64,000 bases of DNA from Fischerella muscicola PCC 7414 (GTDB lineage: Bacteria > Cyanobacteriota > Cyanobacteriia > Cyanobacteriales > Nostocaceae): assembly GCF_000317205.1 (NCBI RefSeq), contig NZ_AJLK01000073.1, positions 62,001 to 126,000 of the forward strand, given 5' to 3'. A program made the position numbers and the translations under genes. Under the pieces are notes generated by a model, which did not search any database, had not been told where the DNA came from, and saw only the letters and a list, made by a program, of their open reading frames with translations. This document shows positions 26,829 to 36,040 of the stretch, one piece after another; within the stretch, counting starts at the first letter, position 1; each line of letters begins with the position of its first letter.

Positions 26829-27592
26829 CTTTTACGATAGGACTACTTAGGCGTAAAGTCTGTTCCTCTTTCGGATTGGTTATTTTTAAACGCAGAGGGG
26901 CGCAGAGTCAACGCAGAGAGAAGTTTGATCGCCGGAAACCGACGATCAAAGCTTCGGTGGGGACGCAGAGTTTTTCTTCAACAGAAGCTGTGAGCAATAG
27001 AGCTTTCTGGGATTTTGATTTGTTGAAATCTAAAAATAGTTAATTTTATATCTATCAAAAAGAATATTTTGGTTTTCTTTTAACCTAAACATAACTGAGT
27101 TTTAATAATATTATATTTCTTCAATTAACCCAAATATAATCTGTTTTTAACATTTGCTATTTAGATTTAGATTGTTATCTTTTTCGTCTAGATTTGTGTG
27201 TATCAGCAATAATTCTGAAATTTCCCTAATTTTTTCAAAATCTAATAGTATTTATCAAGTTACCAAATATCAAGCTAATAAGTTTTGATAGAATTTGTGA
27301 ATCAAGAAATCTAATTACAAACCTATTTAAATTTAATAGCTTTGTTTTCATTTTTTTACTTAATGGTCTTAGTAGCCATATGCTGAAAAAGAGTTATTTT
27401 TATATTCATTTTTCAGATTATATAGGTCTCATATTTGATTTTTGCAAAGCTAGGCACACTTCCTTTTCTCTGGCTTCATGAGTAAGTTCATCAAAGAAAA
27501 TCTGATGCCATAGAGCAAATATCTATTAATATTGCCCTGCTTTTTATTCACTAAAAGTTGATCAAATTGACGATACAAGAGAGGAGAAATTA
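26829..27592. other. AT-rich region upstream of phoX
   Basis: No gene is seen. Near 26885-26970 is a CGCAGAG-type dispersed repeat with GATCGCCGG...CCGGCGATC-like inverted words. From about 27010 the sequence is very AT-rich and holds the Pho-box-like clusters noted separately. The rest up to the phoX start is compatible with a long leader; a GAGAGGAG ribosome binding site lies at about 27579-27586. Confidence 0.55.
27079..27153 (+). promoter_or_regulatory. Two Pho-box-like repeat clusters
   Basis: Cyanobacterial Pho boxes are three 8-base repeats near CTTAACCT separated by three bases. Here 27079-27108 reads TTTAACCT, CATAACTG, TTTAATAA, and 27124-27153 reads ATTAACCC, TATAATCT, TTTAACAT, both with exact 3-base spacers. 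The first unit of each cluster is close to consensus and the others are weaker. The clusters are about 440 bases before phoX, so a long leader would be needed. Confidence 0.5.
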
Positions 27593-29989
27593 ATGTCTAA
27601 ATTGAGTCGGAGACAAGTTTTAGTATTTTTTGCCGGTAGTGCTGGTGCTGCTGTGCTGGGAGACAAAATTATAGATAGTATTTCCAGTATTGCAGAAGCA
27701 AAAATTGTACCTTTAAGATTTACACCTGTACGTTTACCCCATCCTTTACCGATTTATCAAGAGTTAGATAACTATTTACCAACAGGAATTGAAAAAGGAG
27801 AAGTACGCAAGGCATCTGAAGACGCGAAGTTAAGTAGCTACACGGTTATTGATGATGTGGTAGTTCCACCAGAGTACGATCGCTACGTCATAGTTCGTTG
27901 GGGCGATCGCGTATTTCCCAACAATGATGACTATGTAGGTTACAACTGTGATTACACCAGTTTTATCTCAATTGACAGAGATTTAAATCCAGAACCCAGC
28001 ATCAATAAGAATGACGGTTACTTATTCATAAATCACGAATACATTAGTTACCCTTTCTCTGAATTAGCACCAGAAATTCCATCTGACCTCAAAGGACAGG
28101 GATTTCCCACTACTTTTGCCTCAGTCATAGGTTGGTCATTACCCAATGAAAGAAACATTGAACTAGATGGGGAATTTCTATATAACCTGGGTGCATCTAT
28201 TATTCGTATCTCTCGCCGTAACCGTTCTAACCGTAGCGATAAATTCCAGGTTGTGAAAGATCCTAACAATCGCCGCATTCATGGTCTTTCGGGATTGGGA
28301 ATTAACAGCCAACGCACTGATGATTATAAAAGCGTTACTGCTTGGGGAAGTCGTCCCCACCAGCAAGGTGATCAAAACTATTTAATCGGTACAGGCCCAG
28401 CTGCAACTGAAGTATTCACCATTAGTGCCGATGGATTAGGAAACAGAATTATTGGTACTGCCTACAATTGTTCTGGTGGTACGACTCCTTGGGGAACTGT
28501 ATTAACTGCTGAAGAGAACTTCCAAGGTAGTTCCTCATTCTTTGTTGGTGTGACTGAGTCCGTCAAACCTAATGGTACTCAAACAGGTTACACCGATGGT
28601 ACTACTGGCAAGACCTTTGGTTTAGTAGGGGAAAAGTACGGTTGGATGGTAGAAATTGATCCTGCCGATGCCAAGTTCCGTCCCCGGAAACATAGTTGGT
28701 TGGGTCGTTTCCGCCATGAAAATGTTGCCATGCGCGCCGAAGCAGGCAAGAAATTAGTAGCTTATATGGGTGATGACAGGCGCGGAGGACATACTTGGAA
28801 GTATGTCAGCACAGGTACTGTATCTAACCCAACTGATAAGAACAATAGCAAGTTGTGGGAAAGTGGTATTTTATATGTTGCCCGTTACAATCCGGACGGC
28901 ACAGGTAAGTGGATACCGTTACTTCTAGATACTCCCACCGATCCTATTCCACCAAGCATTCTTTCTGAAAAAGAATTTGCTGCCTTGGGTTCAGCACAAA
29001 GAAATGGTCTGATCAAACTACCAAGACGCAATGGTATTGCTGGACAAACTAGTGATGGTGGTGCGTTTAATTGCGATCGCACCAACGAATCAACAGCATT
29101 ACCTGATTATCAAGGTAAAAAGCTAGCTGACTTCTACACTAGCCAAGGTGCGATTCTCTGCGATGCTTTTTTAGCAGGAAATCTTGCTGGCGGGACTCCT
29201 ACCGCACGTCCAGAAGACTTAGAAGTGCATCCATTAACCAAAGAGGTATTTATTGCCTATACCGATGGTGCGCCAGGAAGTGATGGTTATCCTGATTCAC
29301 GCATTTTCCAAGTTGCTAAGTTAAGTACAGATCCAGATGCAACCCAGCAATCAGGAGGACTGTATAAAATTATTGAAGATAGCACTGACGGTACAGGTCT
29401 TACCTTCCGCTGGGAAAAATTTAAACAAGGTGGAGAAGCTGGTTCAGAAACCGGGGCTGGTTTTGCTAATGTAGACAACCTAGTCTTTGACTATCGTGCC
29501 AATGTTTGGGGAGTGACAGATATGTCCACAAGCACACATAACGGTTTTGATGTTGGTGCTGCTGGTACTCCAAACACTATCGATCATACAGAAAGTGGAA
29601 ATGTTTCCAATTTTACAGGTGTATTTGGTAATAACTGGCTTTTCTTTATTCCTACTATTGGCCCAAATGCAGGAGAGGTAATACCCTTTGCTCAAGGGCC
29701 AGTGCGTTGCGAGATGACCGGGCCAACTTTTGTCGGAGATACGCTGATTATTGCAGTACAGCATCCTGGTGAAGATTGTCCGATTAACGACGGCACAGTA
29801 TTGAGTCGCACAATTGAGATGCTGGATTTGGATGGAAAAACATTTGATCAGACTCGTACAGTGCCTCGTGGTAGCAGCTGGCCTAGCAACATCTCTACAG
29901 AAGATGGTGGTAAAGGTAATCCTACAGGGGCTCCAATTCCATCTGTAATTGGTATCTACCGCAAAGAAGGTAAAGGTAGATTTATCTAA
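27593..29989 (+). CDS. phoX: PhoX-type alkaline phosphatase (DUF839)
   Basis: A 798-residue secreted protein of the PhoX/DUF839 family, beta-propeller phosphatases that use Ca and Fe and release phosphate from esters. The N-terminus has a twin-arginine signal, S-R-R-Q-V-L-V-F-F followed by a hydrophobic stretch, fitting export of a folded metalloenzyme. Family motifs include LFINHEYISYPF, CSGGTTPWGTVLTAEENF, RHENVAMRAEAGKKLVAYMGDD and EDLEVHPLTKEVFIAYTDG. The length is at the long end for the family, as is common in cyanobacteria. Pho-box-like repeats upstream suggest induction by phosphate starvation. An alkaline phosphatase role is likely but not proved by sequence alone. Confidence 0.85.
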   Translation: MSKLSRRQVLVFFAGSAGAAVLGDKIIDSISSIAEAKIVPLRFTPVRLPHPLPIYQELDNYLPTGIEKGEVRKASEDAKLSSYTVIDDVVVPPEYDRYVIVRWGDRVFPNNDDYVGYNCDYTSFISIDRDLNPEPSINKNDGYLFINHEYISYPFSELAPEIPSDLKGQGFPTTFASVIGWSLPNERNIELDGEFLYNLGASIIRISRRNRSNRSDKFQVVKDPNNRRIHGLSGLGINSQRTDDYKSVTAWGSRPHQQGDQNYLIGTGPAATEVFTISADGLGNRIIGTAYNCSGGTTPWGTVLTAEENFQGSSSFFVGVTESVKPNGTQTGYTDGTTGKTFGLVGEKYGWMVEIDPADAKFRPRKHSWLGRFRHENVAMRAEAGKKLVAYMGDDRRGGHTWKYVSTGTVSNPTDKNNSKLWESGILYVARYNPDGTGKWIPLLLDTPTDPIPPSILSEKEFAALGSAQRNGLIKLPRRNGIAGQTSDGGAFNCDRTNESTALPDYQGKKLADFYTSQGAILCDAFLAGNLAGGTPTARPEDLEVHPLTKEVFIAYTDGAPGSDGYPDSRIFQVAKLSTDPDATQQSGGLYKIIEDSTDGTGLTFRWEKFKQGGEAGSETGAGFANVDNLVFDYRANVWGVTDMSTSTHNGFDVGAAGTPNTIDHTESGNVSNFTGVFGNNWLFFIPTIGPNAGEVIPFAQGPVRCEMTGPTFVGDTLIIAVQHPGEDCPINDGTVLSRTIEMLDLDGKTFDQTRTVPRGSSWPSNISTEDGGKGNPTGAPIPSVIGIYRKEGKGRFI

Positions 29990-30048
29990 AACCTACGTGA
30001 TTACTGTTAACAGATTTAACAATTTTTCATTTCGCTAACAAGGCATTA

Positions 30049-30090
30049 CTACCGTAGAGACGTTAGATAAAACTTCTCTGCGGTATTTTC
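30049..30090 (+). terminator. Probable phoX terminator
   Basis: TACCGTAGAG and CTCTGCGGTA pair across a 17-base loop and are followed by TTTTCG, about 60 bases after the phoX stop. Confidence 0.6.
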
Positions 30091-30141
30091 GTTATTGGTT
30101 ATTTGTTAGTGCTTAGAAACCAGTGAACAGTGAATAATAAA

Positions 30142-30182
30142 ACGCAAGCTGACAACAAACGGCATTTGTTGTCAGCTTGCGT
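30142..30182. terminator. 18-base perfect hairpin
   Basis: ACGCAAGCTGACAACAAA pairs exactly with the sequence at 30165-30182 around a five-base CGGCA loop. There is no T-run on either side, so it could be a second terminator, an RNA-processing site or a small palindromic element. Confidence 0.6.
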
Positions 30183-30391
30183 CAAACTAAGGTGAGTTCG
30201 ACTAGACATAACCCCAACCCCTTTCCTAGTAGGGAAGGGGCAAAAAATCTATACTTTACCACCAAATGTTAAGGCTTTTAAGCCTTTCTTACAATAGCTC
30301 CTATTGCCTCCCCTTGCAGGGGAGGGTTAACCAGAGGTAGGAGACAGGTTTACCAGAGAGGTAAAAATCTTTGTGTCGAACTCATGCCAAA

Positions 30392-30556
30392 TTATTCAGC
30401 ATCAATTGCTGCTGCTCCCTCATCTTCTTCACTCTTTGGTGGTCTTTGTTGGAACCTTCTCTGCATCCGTCCTGTAGTAGTCCGTTTACGAAACTTTCGG
30501 GCATACGCCTGGTTCCGTAGCGCCTTTTCTTTTTTCGGATTGCGGCGCTTAGCCAT
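30392..30556 (-). CDS. Small basic conserved cyanobacterial protein
   Basis: A 54-residue protein, M-A-K-R-R-N-P-K-K-E-K-A-L-R-N-Q-A-Y, with many Lys and Arg in its first 40 residues and an acidic tail (SEEDEGAAAIDAE). The start is fixed by a TGAGGTGA ribosome binding site; an upstream in-frame ATG lies before this site. The basic composition suggests nucleic-acid or ribosome binding, but I do not know a function. It seems to be conserved among cyanobacteria. Confidence 0.7.
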   Translation of the reverse strand: MAKRRNPKKEKALRNQAYARKFRKRTTTGRMQRRFQQRPPKSEEDEGAAAIDAE

Positions 30557-30744
30557 GTTCACCTCATGAATAAACAACAAAAAGCCTTACTTAGGCGATA
30601 TCTAGGCAAATTTTAGCTAGGATTATCTTTAATTTTAGTTTGAGCCTAGTTTAGCTTTGATATTCCTGCGCCAAAAAGCAGCAGAATTATTTAAAAGACA
30701 GGCTAAACCTGTGAAATCGCTATATAAAACCCACTCAAATCTAT

Positions 30745-30955
30745 ATTATGAGACTGGAGGAGGTTTTATTTCCTGCTTCTACCAAGAGCGCTGACATAGC
30801 AGTTCCCACAACTGGTAAATCCACAAGGGCGCACTGCTTTATCTTCTTGTCCACAGGCGTAAATTCGGAAGCCACTGCGTTCGGAGGTTTCCCTCGTCAT
30901 AGCATGTGGTGTGATTTATTCTCCCTATTTGCTCCCAAAGGTTTGAGCTTACTGT
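30745..30955 (-). ncRNA. Structured RNA candidate, possibly 6S RNA
   Basis: This 210-base block stands out by a much higher GC content than the AT-rich sequence on both sides. In minus-strand RNA it can form GAGG-GAAA-CCTC with a GNRA loop (30884-30895), CAGTT-GTGGG-AACTG (30800-30814) and longer-range stems such as ACAAG/CTTGT; GGAG words near one end face CCTCC words at the other. A TACAGT -10-like element at about 30950-30956 fits a minus-strand start. The size and rod-like pairing recall 6S RNA, but I cannot confirm this. The frame across it on the plus strand looks accidental. Confidence 0.42.
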
Positions 30956-31693
30956 AGTTTGACTTAATCTGAATCAGCCTTGCGCTTTATCTGGACGCTT
31001 CGATTGCCTAGCTTTACCAGGTATTTAATGCGCCAGATTGTTAAACAGCAATCTATACTAACGCATCCTGTATGATTGTGTCAACTTCAATTCAGATTCA
31101 TATTTAATAACTCTGTCTTTAGTTAGACGTATTGAGGAAGGAAAATGATACAATAAGACGCGAATTCACGAATTAATATGAATTTAAAATTAATAACAAT
31201 CATAAATAAATAATTAAGTCAGCAATATGATTGAATTTGATTTTAGAACATGAGTCATTTGTATCTATCAAATCTAAATGACTATTGCCTCTATTGAAAA
31301 ACTATTATTGCTATAACTGAAAATACAAAGTCATTTAGGGATATTTGAAAACTAAAAATCATAAATACATTTGGAAAAACATTTAAAAATTTCATTAAAA
31401 AAAGCTTGGGATTTTGTATAAAATTTTGAGATGATTTTTATAGACTAAATAACTATTTAACTTCGTTTTCGACCGGTATATATCTTGCTTAGGGAAGTTT
31501 AATTATGTATACTGAACATTCACAATAATTGTTGCAAGTAGATGTTAGAATTTACAATGTTCTAAGCTAATCATTTGCATTAACCCAAAATCACAAGTTT
31601 TCTTGTATAAGAACATACTCAACAATTTCGTTGAGTGAATGTGATTAATGGGTAATTTCAAAGTAAAACACACAATTTACCAAAATTTGCAGA
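30956..31693. other. Long AT-rich region without genes
   Basis: No coding sequence is supported on either strand. A TCTGGACGC/GCGCCAGA hairpin lies near 30990-31040, possibly associated with the structured RNA beside it. The rest is strongly AT-rich with many short homopolymer runs. Confidence 0.5.
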
Positions 31694-32188
31694 TTGAACG
31701 TTTTGGCTTTTTTTACTGTGGCAATCCAGTCCACACGTAGCTTATGGCGCTTTGGGCAAACTGTACTGGGGATTATTTTCCGTCATCCGATCCCTGGTAC
31801 AAGCATTATTCCAATTTTACCTGATGGTCAAATAGTCCTTATTCGGAGACGAGATAATGGTCGCTGGGCATTACCAGGGGGTATGGTTGACTGGGGAGAA
31901 GATATACCAAGTGCAGTTTGCCGAGAACTGATGGAAGAAACAGGATTGGAGTTAGTCAGGATTCGGCGTTTAGTAGGAGTTTATTCTGCCCCAGATCGTG
32001 ATCCAAGAATCCATTCAATATGTATTGTAGTAGAAGCAGATGTGCAAGGAAAAATGGAGATTCAAGACACATTAGAAGTAATGGAAATCCAGGCTTTTCC
32101 TCTCAATTCTTTGCCCCAAGAGTGCATGTCTCATGACCATAATCGCCAACTAGAAGATTACTTAAACGGTCTGACAACACTGGCATAA
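31694..32188 (+). CDS. Nudix hydrolase
   Basis: A Nudix protein of about 160 residues with a canonical box: G-G-M-V-D-W-G-E, seven residues, R-E-L-M-E-E-T-G-L. After it comes LVGVYSAPDRDPRIHSICIV, a loop often seen in ADP-ribose and nucleotide-sugar hydrolases. The start is unsure: the frame opens at a TTG at 31694, and a GTG at 31718 is possible; neither has a clear ribosome binding site. The protein continues strongly from R-S-L-W-R-F-G-Q-T. The alpha/beta hydrolase gene follows 91 bases later on the same strand. Confidence 0.88.
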   Translation: MNVLAFFTVAIQSTRSLWRFGQTVLGIIFRHPIPGTSIIPILPDGQIVLIRRRDNGRWALPGGMVDWGEDIPSAVCRELMEETGLELVRIRRLVGVYSAPDRDPRIHSICIVVEADVQGKMEIQDTLEVMEIQAFPLNSLPQECMSHDHNRQLEDYLNGLTTLA

Positions 32189-32279
32189 TTTTTAGTGGTT
32201 GATAGTTGGTAGTTAATTGTTGGTAGTTTCTCCAAACAACAAACAATATTCATCAAATAACTTAGTTACTAAATTAAAA

Positions 32280-33095
32280 ATGAATAACTTATTTCGTAAC
32301 TCTCGAAGAAAGCTTTCTCAAGGGTTATTATTCTGGCGTGAAATTGGGAATGGAATACCTGTAGTTTTCTTGCATGGTGCTTGGAATGATAGCAGTGAAT
32401 GGGTAGCTGTAATGGAGTCAATTTCAGCAGATTTTCATTGTTTTGCACCAGATTTATTTGGTTTTGGTGAATCTGATTATCCTAATATTCACTACTCGAT
32501 AGATTTACAAGTTGAATGTCTTGCTGAGTTATTACAAGCTTTGAAATTAGAAAGGATATATTTAGTGGGGCATTCCCTTGGCAGTTGGATTGCTGCAAGT
32601 TATGCTTTAAAGTATCCAGAACAAGTATATGGATTGGTACTAGTAGCACCAGAGGGTGTAGAGACTGAGGAATTAGACAAAAATTGGAAAAAAATACAGG
32701 GTTTGATGAAACGTCCCCTGTGGATATTTAAATTATTAAGAATACTTAGTCCATTGACTAAAATCTTAGGTTTAGATACACAAATTGAACAGGATTGGCA
32801 ACAAAGAAAAATGATGTTGCAATATCCTACAGCTAGTAATTTATTGTTCCTACGTCAATTACCAGAAATTCGTGCCGAATTATTACAAGAAAAATTAGAT
32901 TTTTTAACAACTCCTGTTTTTATTTTACAGGGCGGCAAAGATACACCTGATGCATTAGCTAAGAGTAATAAATACGCGAGTTTGCTTCCACAAGCCAACT
33001 TAAAAATTATTGCCCACGTAGGCAATAATTTACCAGAAATGTGTGCAGCAATTGTGGCTGGAGAGATTCGGGATTTTATTAAAATCAATAAATGA
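32280..33095 (+). CDS. Alpha/beta hydrolase
   Basis: A 271-residue hydrolase-fold protein. The oxyanion-hole region is VVFLHGAWND, the nucleophile elbow is LVGHSLGSW (Ser), the acid is in LQGGKDTPDA and the histidine in IIAHVGNNLPEM. I start at the ATG at 32280 (MNNLFRNSRRKL); the longer frame from 32217 begins in a TTGGTAGTT-type repeat. The lid region (about 140-200) is helical. The substrate is unknown. It follows the Nudix gene and is convergent with coaX, with only four bases between the two stops. Confidence 0.88.
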   Translation: MNNLFRNSRRKLSQGLLFWREIGNGIPVVFLHGAWNDSSEWVAVMESISADFHCFAPDLFGFGESDYPNIHYSIDLQVECLAELLQALKLERIYLVGHSLGSWIAASYALKYPEQVYGLVLVAPEGVETEELDKNWKKIQGLMKRPLWIFKLLRILSPLTKILGLDTQIEQDWQQRKMMLQYPTASNLLFLRQLPEIRAELLQEKLDFLTTPVFILQGGKDTPDALAKSNKYASLLPQANLKIIAHVGNNLPEMCAAIVAGEIRDFIKINK

Positions 33096-33099
33096 TGAA

Positions 33100-33915
33100 T
33101 TATGAATTCTGAAAATTTTGCTCATTATGGATTTTTTCCATTCCCCAAAATATTAAATTTGGTTCCACAATCAAGCGCGTTGCAATCTCAGGAAATAGGG
33201 ATTGAAGATATTTAGTTAATAAAGTGCGATCGCCTCCAGTAATGGCAATCTTACCTTGGGGAAATGACTGCCACCATGTTTCCACAAAATCTTTGATTCC
33301 TGCTAGCAAAGTATATATCACCCCACTTTGGATTGCTTCTTGAGTATTCACAGCAAAGCGTTGCGGTAAATCTTGGGGTAATTCTACATCTGGTAATTGC
33401 CCTGTATTTTCAGCAAGGGTTGCCATTTGTAAACCCAATCCTGGCAGAATTGCACCCCCAAAAAAATTTTGATTAGCGTCAGCACCAGTAAAGGTGAGTG
33501 ATGTACCCGCATCTATTACTAACATGGGAAAACCCCAAGTTTTCCCCGCACCCCACAAAGCTAAAGCCCGGTCAATTCCTAAGGTAGGATACATACCTTG
33601 GAGAGGTATTTCGTCTAAGGTAATAACACTTACATTGGGGTAAGTTAACCATAAGGCTGTTTGGCTAGGAACCACTGAGGCAAGGAGGAGGGGGAGAGAT
33701 GGAGTAGTGGGGGGAGTGTGGGGAGTGTGGGGAGTGGGGGAAGTATGGGGACTAGAGGAAAGGATTTCCTTTACCTCGGACAGTGTTTGACATTTAGATA
33801 AATAGTATACGAACGACTTAGGCAGGCGTTGTGTATCGTAGGTATGGCAAAGTGTATTGCCATCAAACAAGCCCCAGTGCAAGTGTGAATTACCAATTAT
33901 AAGAGCTAACCACAT
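33100..33915 (-). CDS. coaX: Type III pantothenate kinase
   Basis: CoaX phosphorylates pantothenate, the first step of coenzyme A synthesis. The 271-residue protein has the N-terminal phosphate loop I-G-N-S-H-L-H-W-G, the substrate motif [10 protein letters not shown] (pantothenate binding), [14 protein letters not shown] and [11 protein letters not shown], and ITGGD near the C-terminus. The canonical Asp of the first loop is Ile here (L-I-I-G-N-S), as I recall for other cyanobacterial CoaX proteins. Residues 53-74 are a Pro/His/Thr-rich insertion ([12 protein letters not shown]) encoded by 9-base GTGTGGGGA-type repeats (33694-33759). Confidence 0.92.
   Translation of the reverse strand: MWLALIIGNSHLHWGLFDGNTLCHTYDTQRLPKSFVYYLSKCQTLSEVKEILSSSPHTSPTPHTPHTPPTTPSLPLLLASVVPSQTALWLTYPNVSVITLDEIPLQGMYPTLGIDRALALWGAGKTWGFPMLVIDAGTSLTFTGADANQNFFGGAILPGLGLQMATLAENTGQLPDVELPQDLPQRFAVNTQEAIQSGVIYTLLAGIKDFVETWWQSFPQGKIAITGGDRTLLTKYLQSLFPEIATRLIVEPNLIFWGMEKIHNEQNFQNS
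33694..33759 (-). repeat. 9-base STRR inside coaX
   Basis: On the + strand, GGGGAGTGT units repeat with a 9-base period. They are in frame and encode T-P-H tripeptides in CoaX. The same type of unit is seen between genes at 5440-5480 and 36045-36120. Confidence 0.85.
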
Positions 33916-34321
33916 TTTTAATATATTTTCAAAAAGATTAAAAAAACAATAGTAATACTATCGTTGTTGATTTAAAGCTCGAATGTCGCTAGAGCTATGC
34001 TAGAAGACTAGAGTTATACATTTCTTCTACCTAAGGATATCCAACTACGTGGCGAGTAGTTAAGTTGTTAAGCAATAGGGAATAGGCAATAGGGAATAGG
34101 GGATAGAGAAATAATATGTGTAATTAATTTCTGCCTAAGTAGTCCTACACCTTACACCCTTATACCCAGTTCTGAACTCCTGATGCTCTTAAATTTTTTG
34201 GTACAGATTTATACTTTTAGTTTTTTTTAAGCAATCTATAAATAAATTAATAAATATTTACAATACCTCCGTGTCAAAATAGCAATAGAGGAAAAATACT
34301 CATTTGCTATGGAGGGCAGTT
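33916..34321. other. Divergent regulatory region coaX / flv3
   Basis: The region separates coaX and flv3 and holds the flv3 promoter with its NtcA box (34201-34242). A GGGAATAGGCAATAG-type short repeat lies at 34075-34105. No gene is seen. Confidence 0.6.
34201..34242 (+). promoter_or_regulatory. NtcA-activated promoter of flv3
   Basis: GTA-CAGATTTA-TAC (34201-34214) fits the NtcA consensus GTA-N8-TAC exactly. It is followed 22 bases later by TATAAA (34237-34242), the standard distance from an NtcA box to the -10 element in class II activated promoters. Transcription would start near 34249, giving a leader of about 73 bases before the flv3 ATG. Confidence 0.8.
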
Positions 34322-36040
34322 ATGGTGGCGCTCACCGAAAACCCCAAGAAAAGGCTAACCGTACAGGTGGTCGATATTGCTGAACAAACAACCACCATTC
34401 GTTCTCTGGACTGGGATCGCGATCGCTTCGATATTGAATTTGGTCTACAAAACGGTACTACCTATAACTCGTTTATCATACGCGGTGAGCAGACTGCTTT
34501 AGTCGATACCTCTCACGAAAAGTTTCGCCAGTTATATTTAGATACCCTTAAAAATCAAATTAATCCAGCAGACATTAACTATTTAATTATCAGTCATACT
34601 GAGCCAGATCACAGTGGTTTAGTTAAAGATGTCCTGCAACTCGCCCCGGATGTTACCGTTGTTGGTTCCAAGGTGGCGATTCAGTTTTTGGAAGATTTGG
34701 TGCATCAACCGTTCAAGCGGCGAATTGTGAAAAATGGCGATCGCTTAGATTTAGGTAACGGGCATGAGCTAGAATTTGTCATTGCACCAAACTTACACTG
34801 GCCCGACACTATCTTTACCTACGACCATAAAACCCAAATTCTGTTTACTTGTGATGCTTTTGGGTTACATTATTGCTCAGATGACACTTTTGACGAAGAT
34901 TTAGAAGCCATCTCTCCAGATTTTGAATTTTACTATGAATGCTTGATGGCTCCTAATGCGCGGTCGGTGCTGTCTGCACTCAAACGCATGGGTGAATTGG
35001 AGAAAATTGGCATGATTGCTACAGGTCATGGGCCACTACTTTATCACAACGTTGAAGAACTCACCGGACGCTACCGCAGTTGGAGTCAATCTCAAACCAA
35101 GGCAGAAACTACAGTAGGAGTATTTTACGTTCCTGGTTATGGTTGGAGCGATCGCTTAGCCCAAGCTATGAGCAATGGTATTACCAAAACAGGCGTAGCA
35201 GTGGAATTGGTAGACCTCAAAACCGCAGACTTGCAAGAACTCCGGGAAATTGTTGGTCGTTGTGCAGGGATTGTTGTCGGCACACCACCAGTATCTAACC
35301 CAGCCGCACAAACTGCCCTTAGCACAGTTTTAGGTTCGGCTAAAGAAAAACAAGCCGTGGGGATTTTTGAATCCAATGGTGGTGATGACGAACCAATTTA
35401 TCCCCTAATGAATAAATTCCGGGATTTGGGTTTAACACCAGCCTTCCCAGCGATTCAAATTCGAGAAACACCCACAGAAAATACCTACAAGCTTTTAGAA
35501 GAAGCCGGAACAGACTTAGGGCAATGGGTGACACGGGATAAAAGCATCAAACAGATGAAATCTCTAGATGCTGACGTGGATAAAGCCTTAGGTAGACTTA
35601 GTGGTGGGTTGTATATCATTACTGCCCAAAAAGGTGATGTGAAAAGTGCCATGCTTGCCTCTTGGGTTAGTCAAGCTAGCTTCAAACCCTTAGGAGTATC
35701 AATTGCAGTGGCAAAAGATCGGGCGATCGAATCACTCATGCAAGTGGGCGATAAATTTGTGTTGAACGTCCTGGAAGAGGGCAATTACCAAAGCTTAATG
35801 AAACATTTCCTCAAACGCTTCGCCCCTGGTGCAGATCGTTTTGAAGGAGTTAGAACCCAAAGTGCCCAAAATGGCGCCCCTATCCTCACCGACGCATTGG
35901 CATACATGGAGTGCGAAGTTACCAGTAGGATGGACTGTGGCGATCACTGGATTGTCTACAGTACAGTTGATGCCGGACGGGTAAGTAAGCCAGATGCTTT
36001 AACGGCTGTACACCATCGTAAGGTGGGTAATCATTATTAG
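34322..36040 (+). CDS. flv3: Flavodiiron protein, Flv3 type
   Basis: A 572-residue cyanobacterial flavodiiron protein that reduces oxygen to water without forming reactive species. Domains: metallo-beta-lactamase-like diiron domain (about 1-250), flavodoxin-like FMN domain (about 255-400) and C-terminal flavin reductase domain (about 425-572). The diiron ligands are canonical (HTEPDHSG, CDAFGLHYC, ATGHGP), as in Flv3 and Flv4. The ATG at 34322 follows a GGAGGG ribosome binding site; an upstream in-frame TTG would overlap it. The order flv3 then flv1, with no sll0218-like gene between, and the NtcA promoter suggest the heterocyst-specific flv3B/flv1B pair of Nostocales. The 'B' assignment is an inference. 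Confidence 0.9.
   Translation: MVALTENPKKRLTVQVVDIAEQTTTIRSLDWDRDRFDIEFGLQNGTTYNSFIIRGEQTALVDTSHEKFRQLYLDTLKNQINPADINYLIISHTEPDHSGLVKDVLQLAPDVTVVGSKVAIQFLEDLVHQPFKRRIVKNGDRLDLGNGHELEFVIAPNLHWPDTIFTYDHKTQILFTCDAFGLHYCSDDTFDEDLEAISPDFEFYYECLMAPNARSVLSALKRMGELEKIGMIATGHGPLLYHNVEELTGRYRSWSQSQTKAETTVGVFYVPGYGWSDRLAQAMSNGITKTGVAVELVDLKTADLQELREIVGRCAGIVVGTPPVSNPAAQTALSTVLGSAKEKQAVGIFESNGGDDEPIYPLMNKFRDLGLTPAFPAIQIRETPTENTYKLLEEAGTDLGQWVTRDKSIKQMKSLDADVDKALGRLSGGLYIITAQKGDVKSAMLASWVSQASFKPLGVSIAVAKDRAIESLMQVGDKFVLNVLEEGNYQSLMKHFLKRFAPGADRFEGVRTQSAQNGAPILTDALAYMECEVTSRMDCGDHWIVYSTVDAGRVSKPDALTAVHHRKVGNHY

Larger units (their letters stand above)
29990..30391. other. Hairpin-rich spacer after phoX
   Basis: No gene is seen. 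The spacer holds at least four hairpins: 30049-30085, the 18-base perfect stem at 30142-30182, CCCCTTTCC/GGGAAGGGG near 30218-30240, and CCTCCCCTTGC/GGGGAGG near 30307-30327. The last two resemble dispersed repeats. Confidence 0.6.

Noticed and set aside
30748-30957. 69-codon plus-strand frame
   Set aside because: No ribosome binding site and no protein-like pattern; the DNA looks like a structured RNA.
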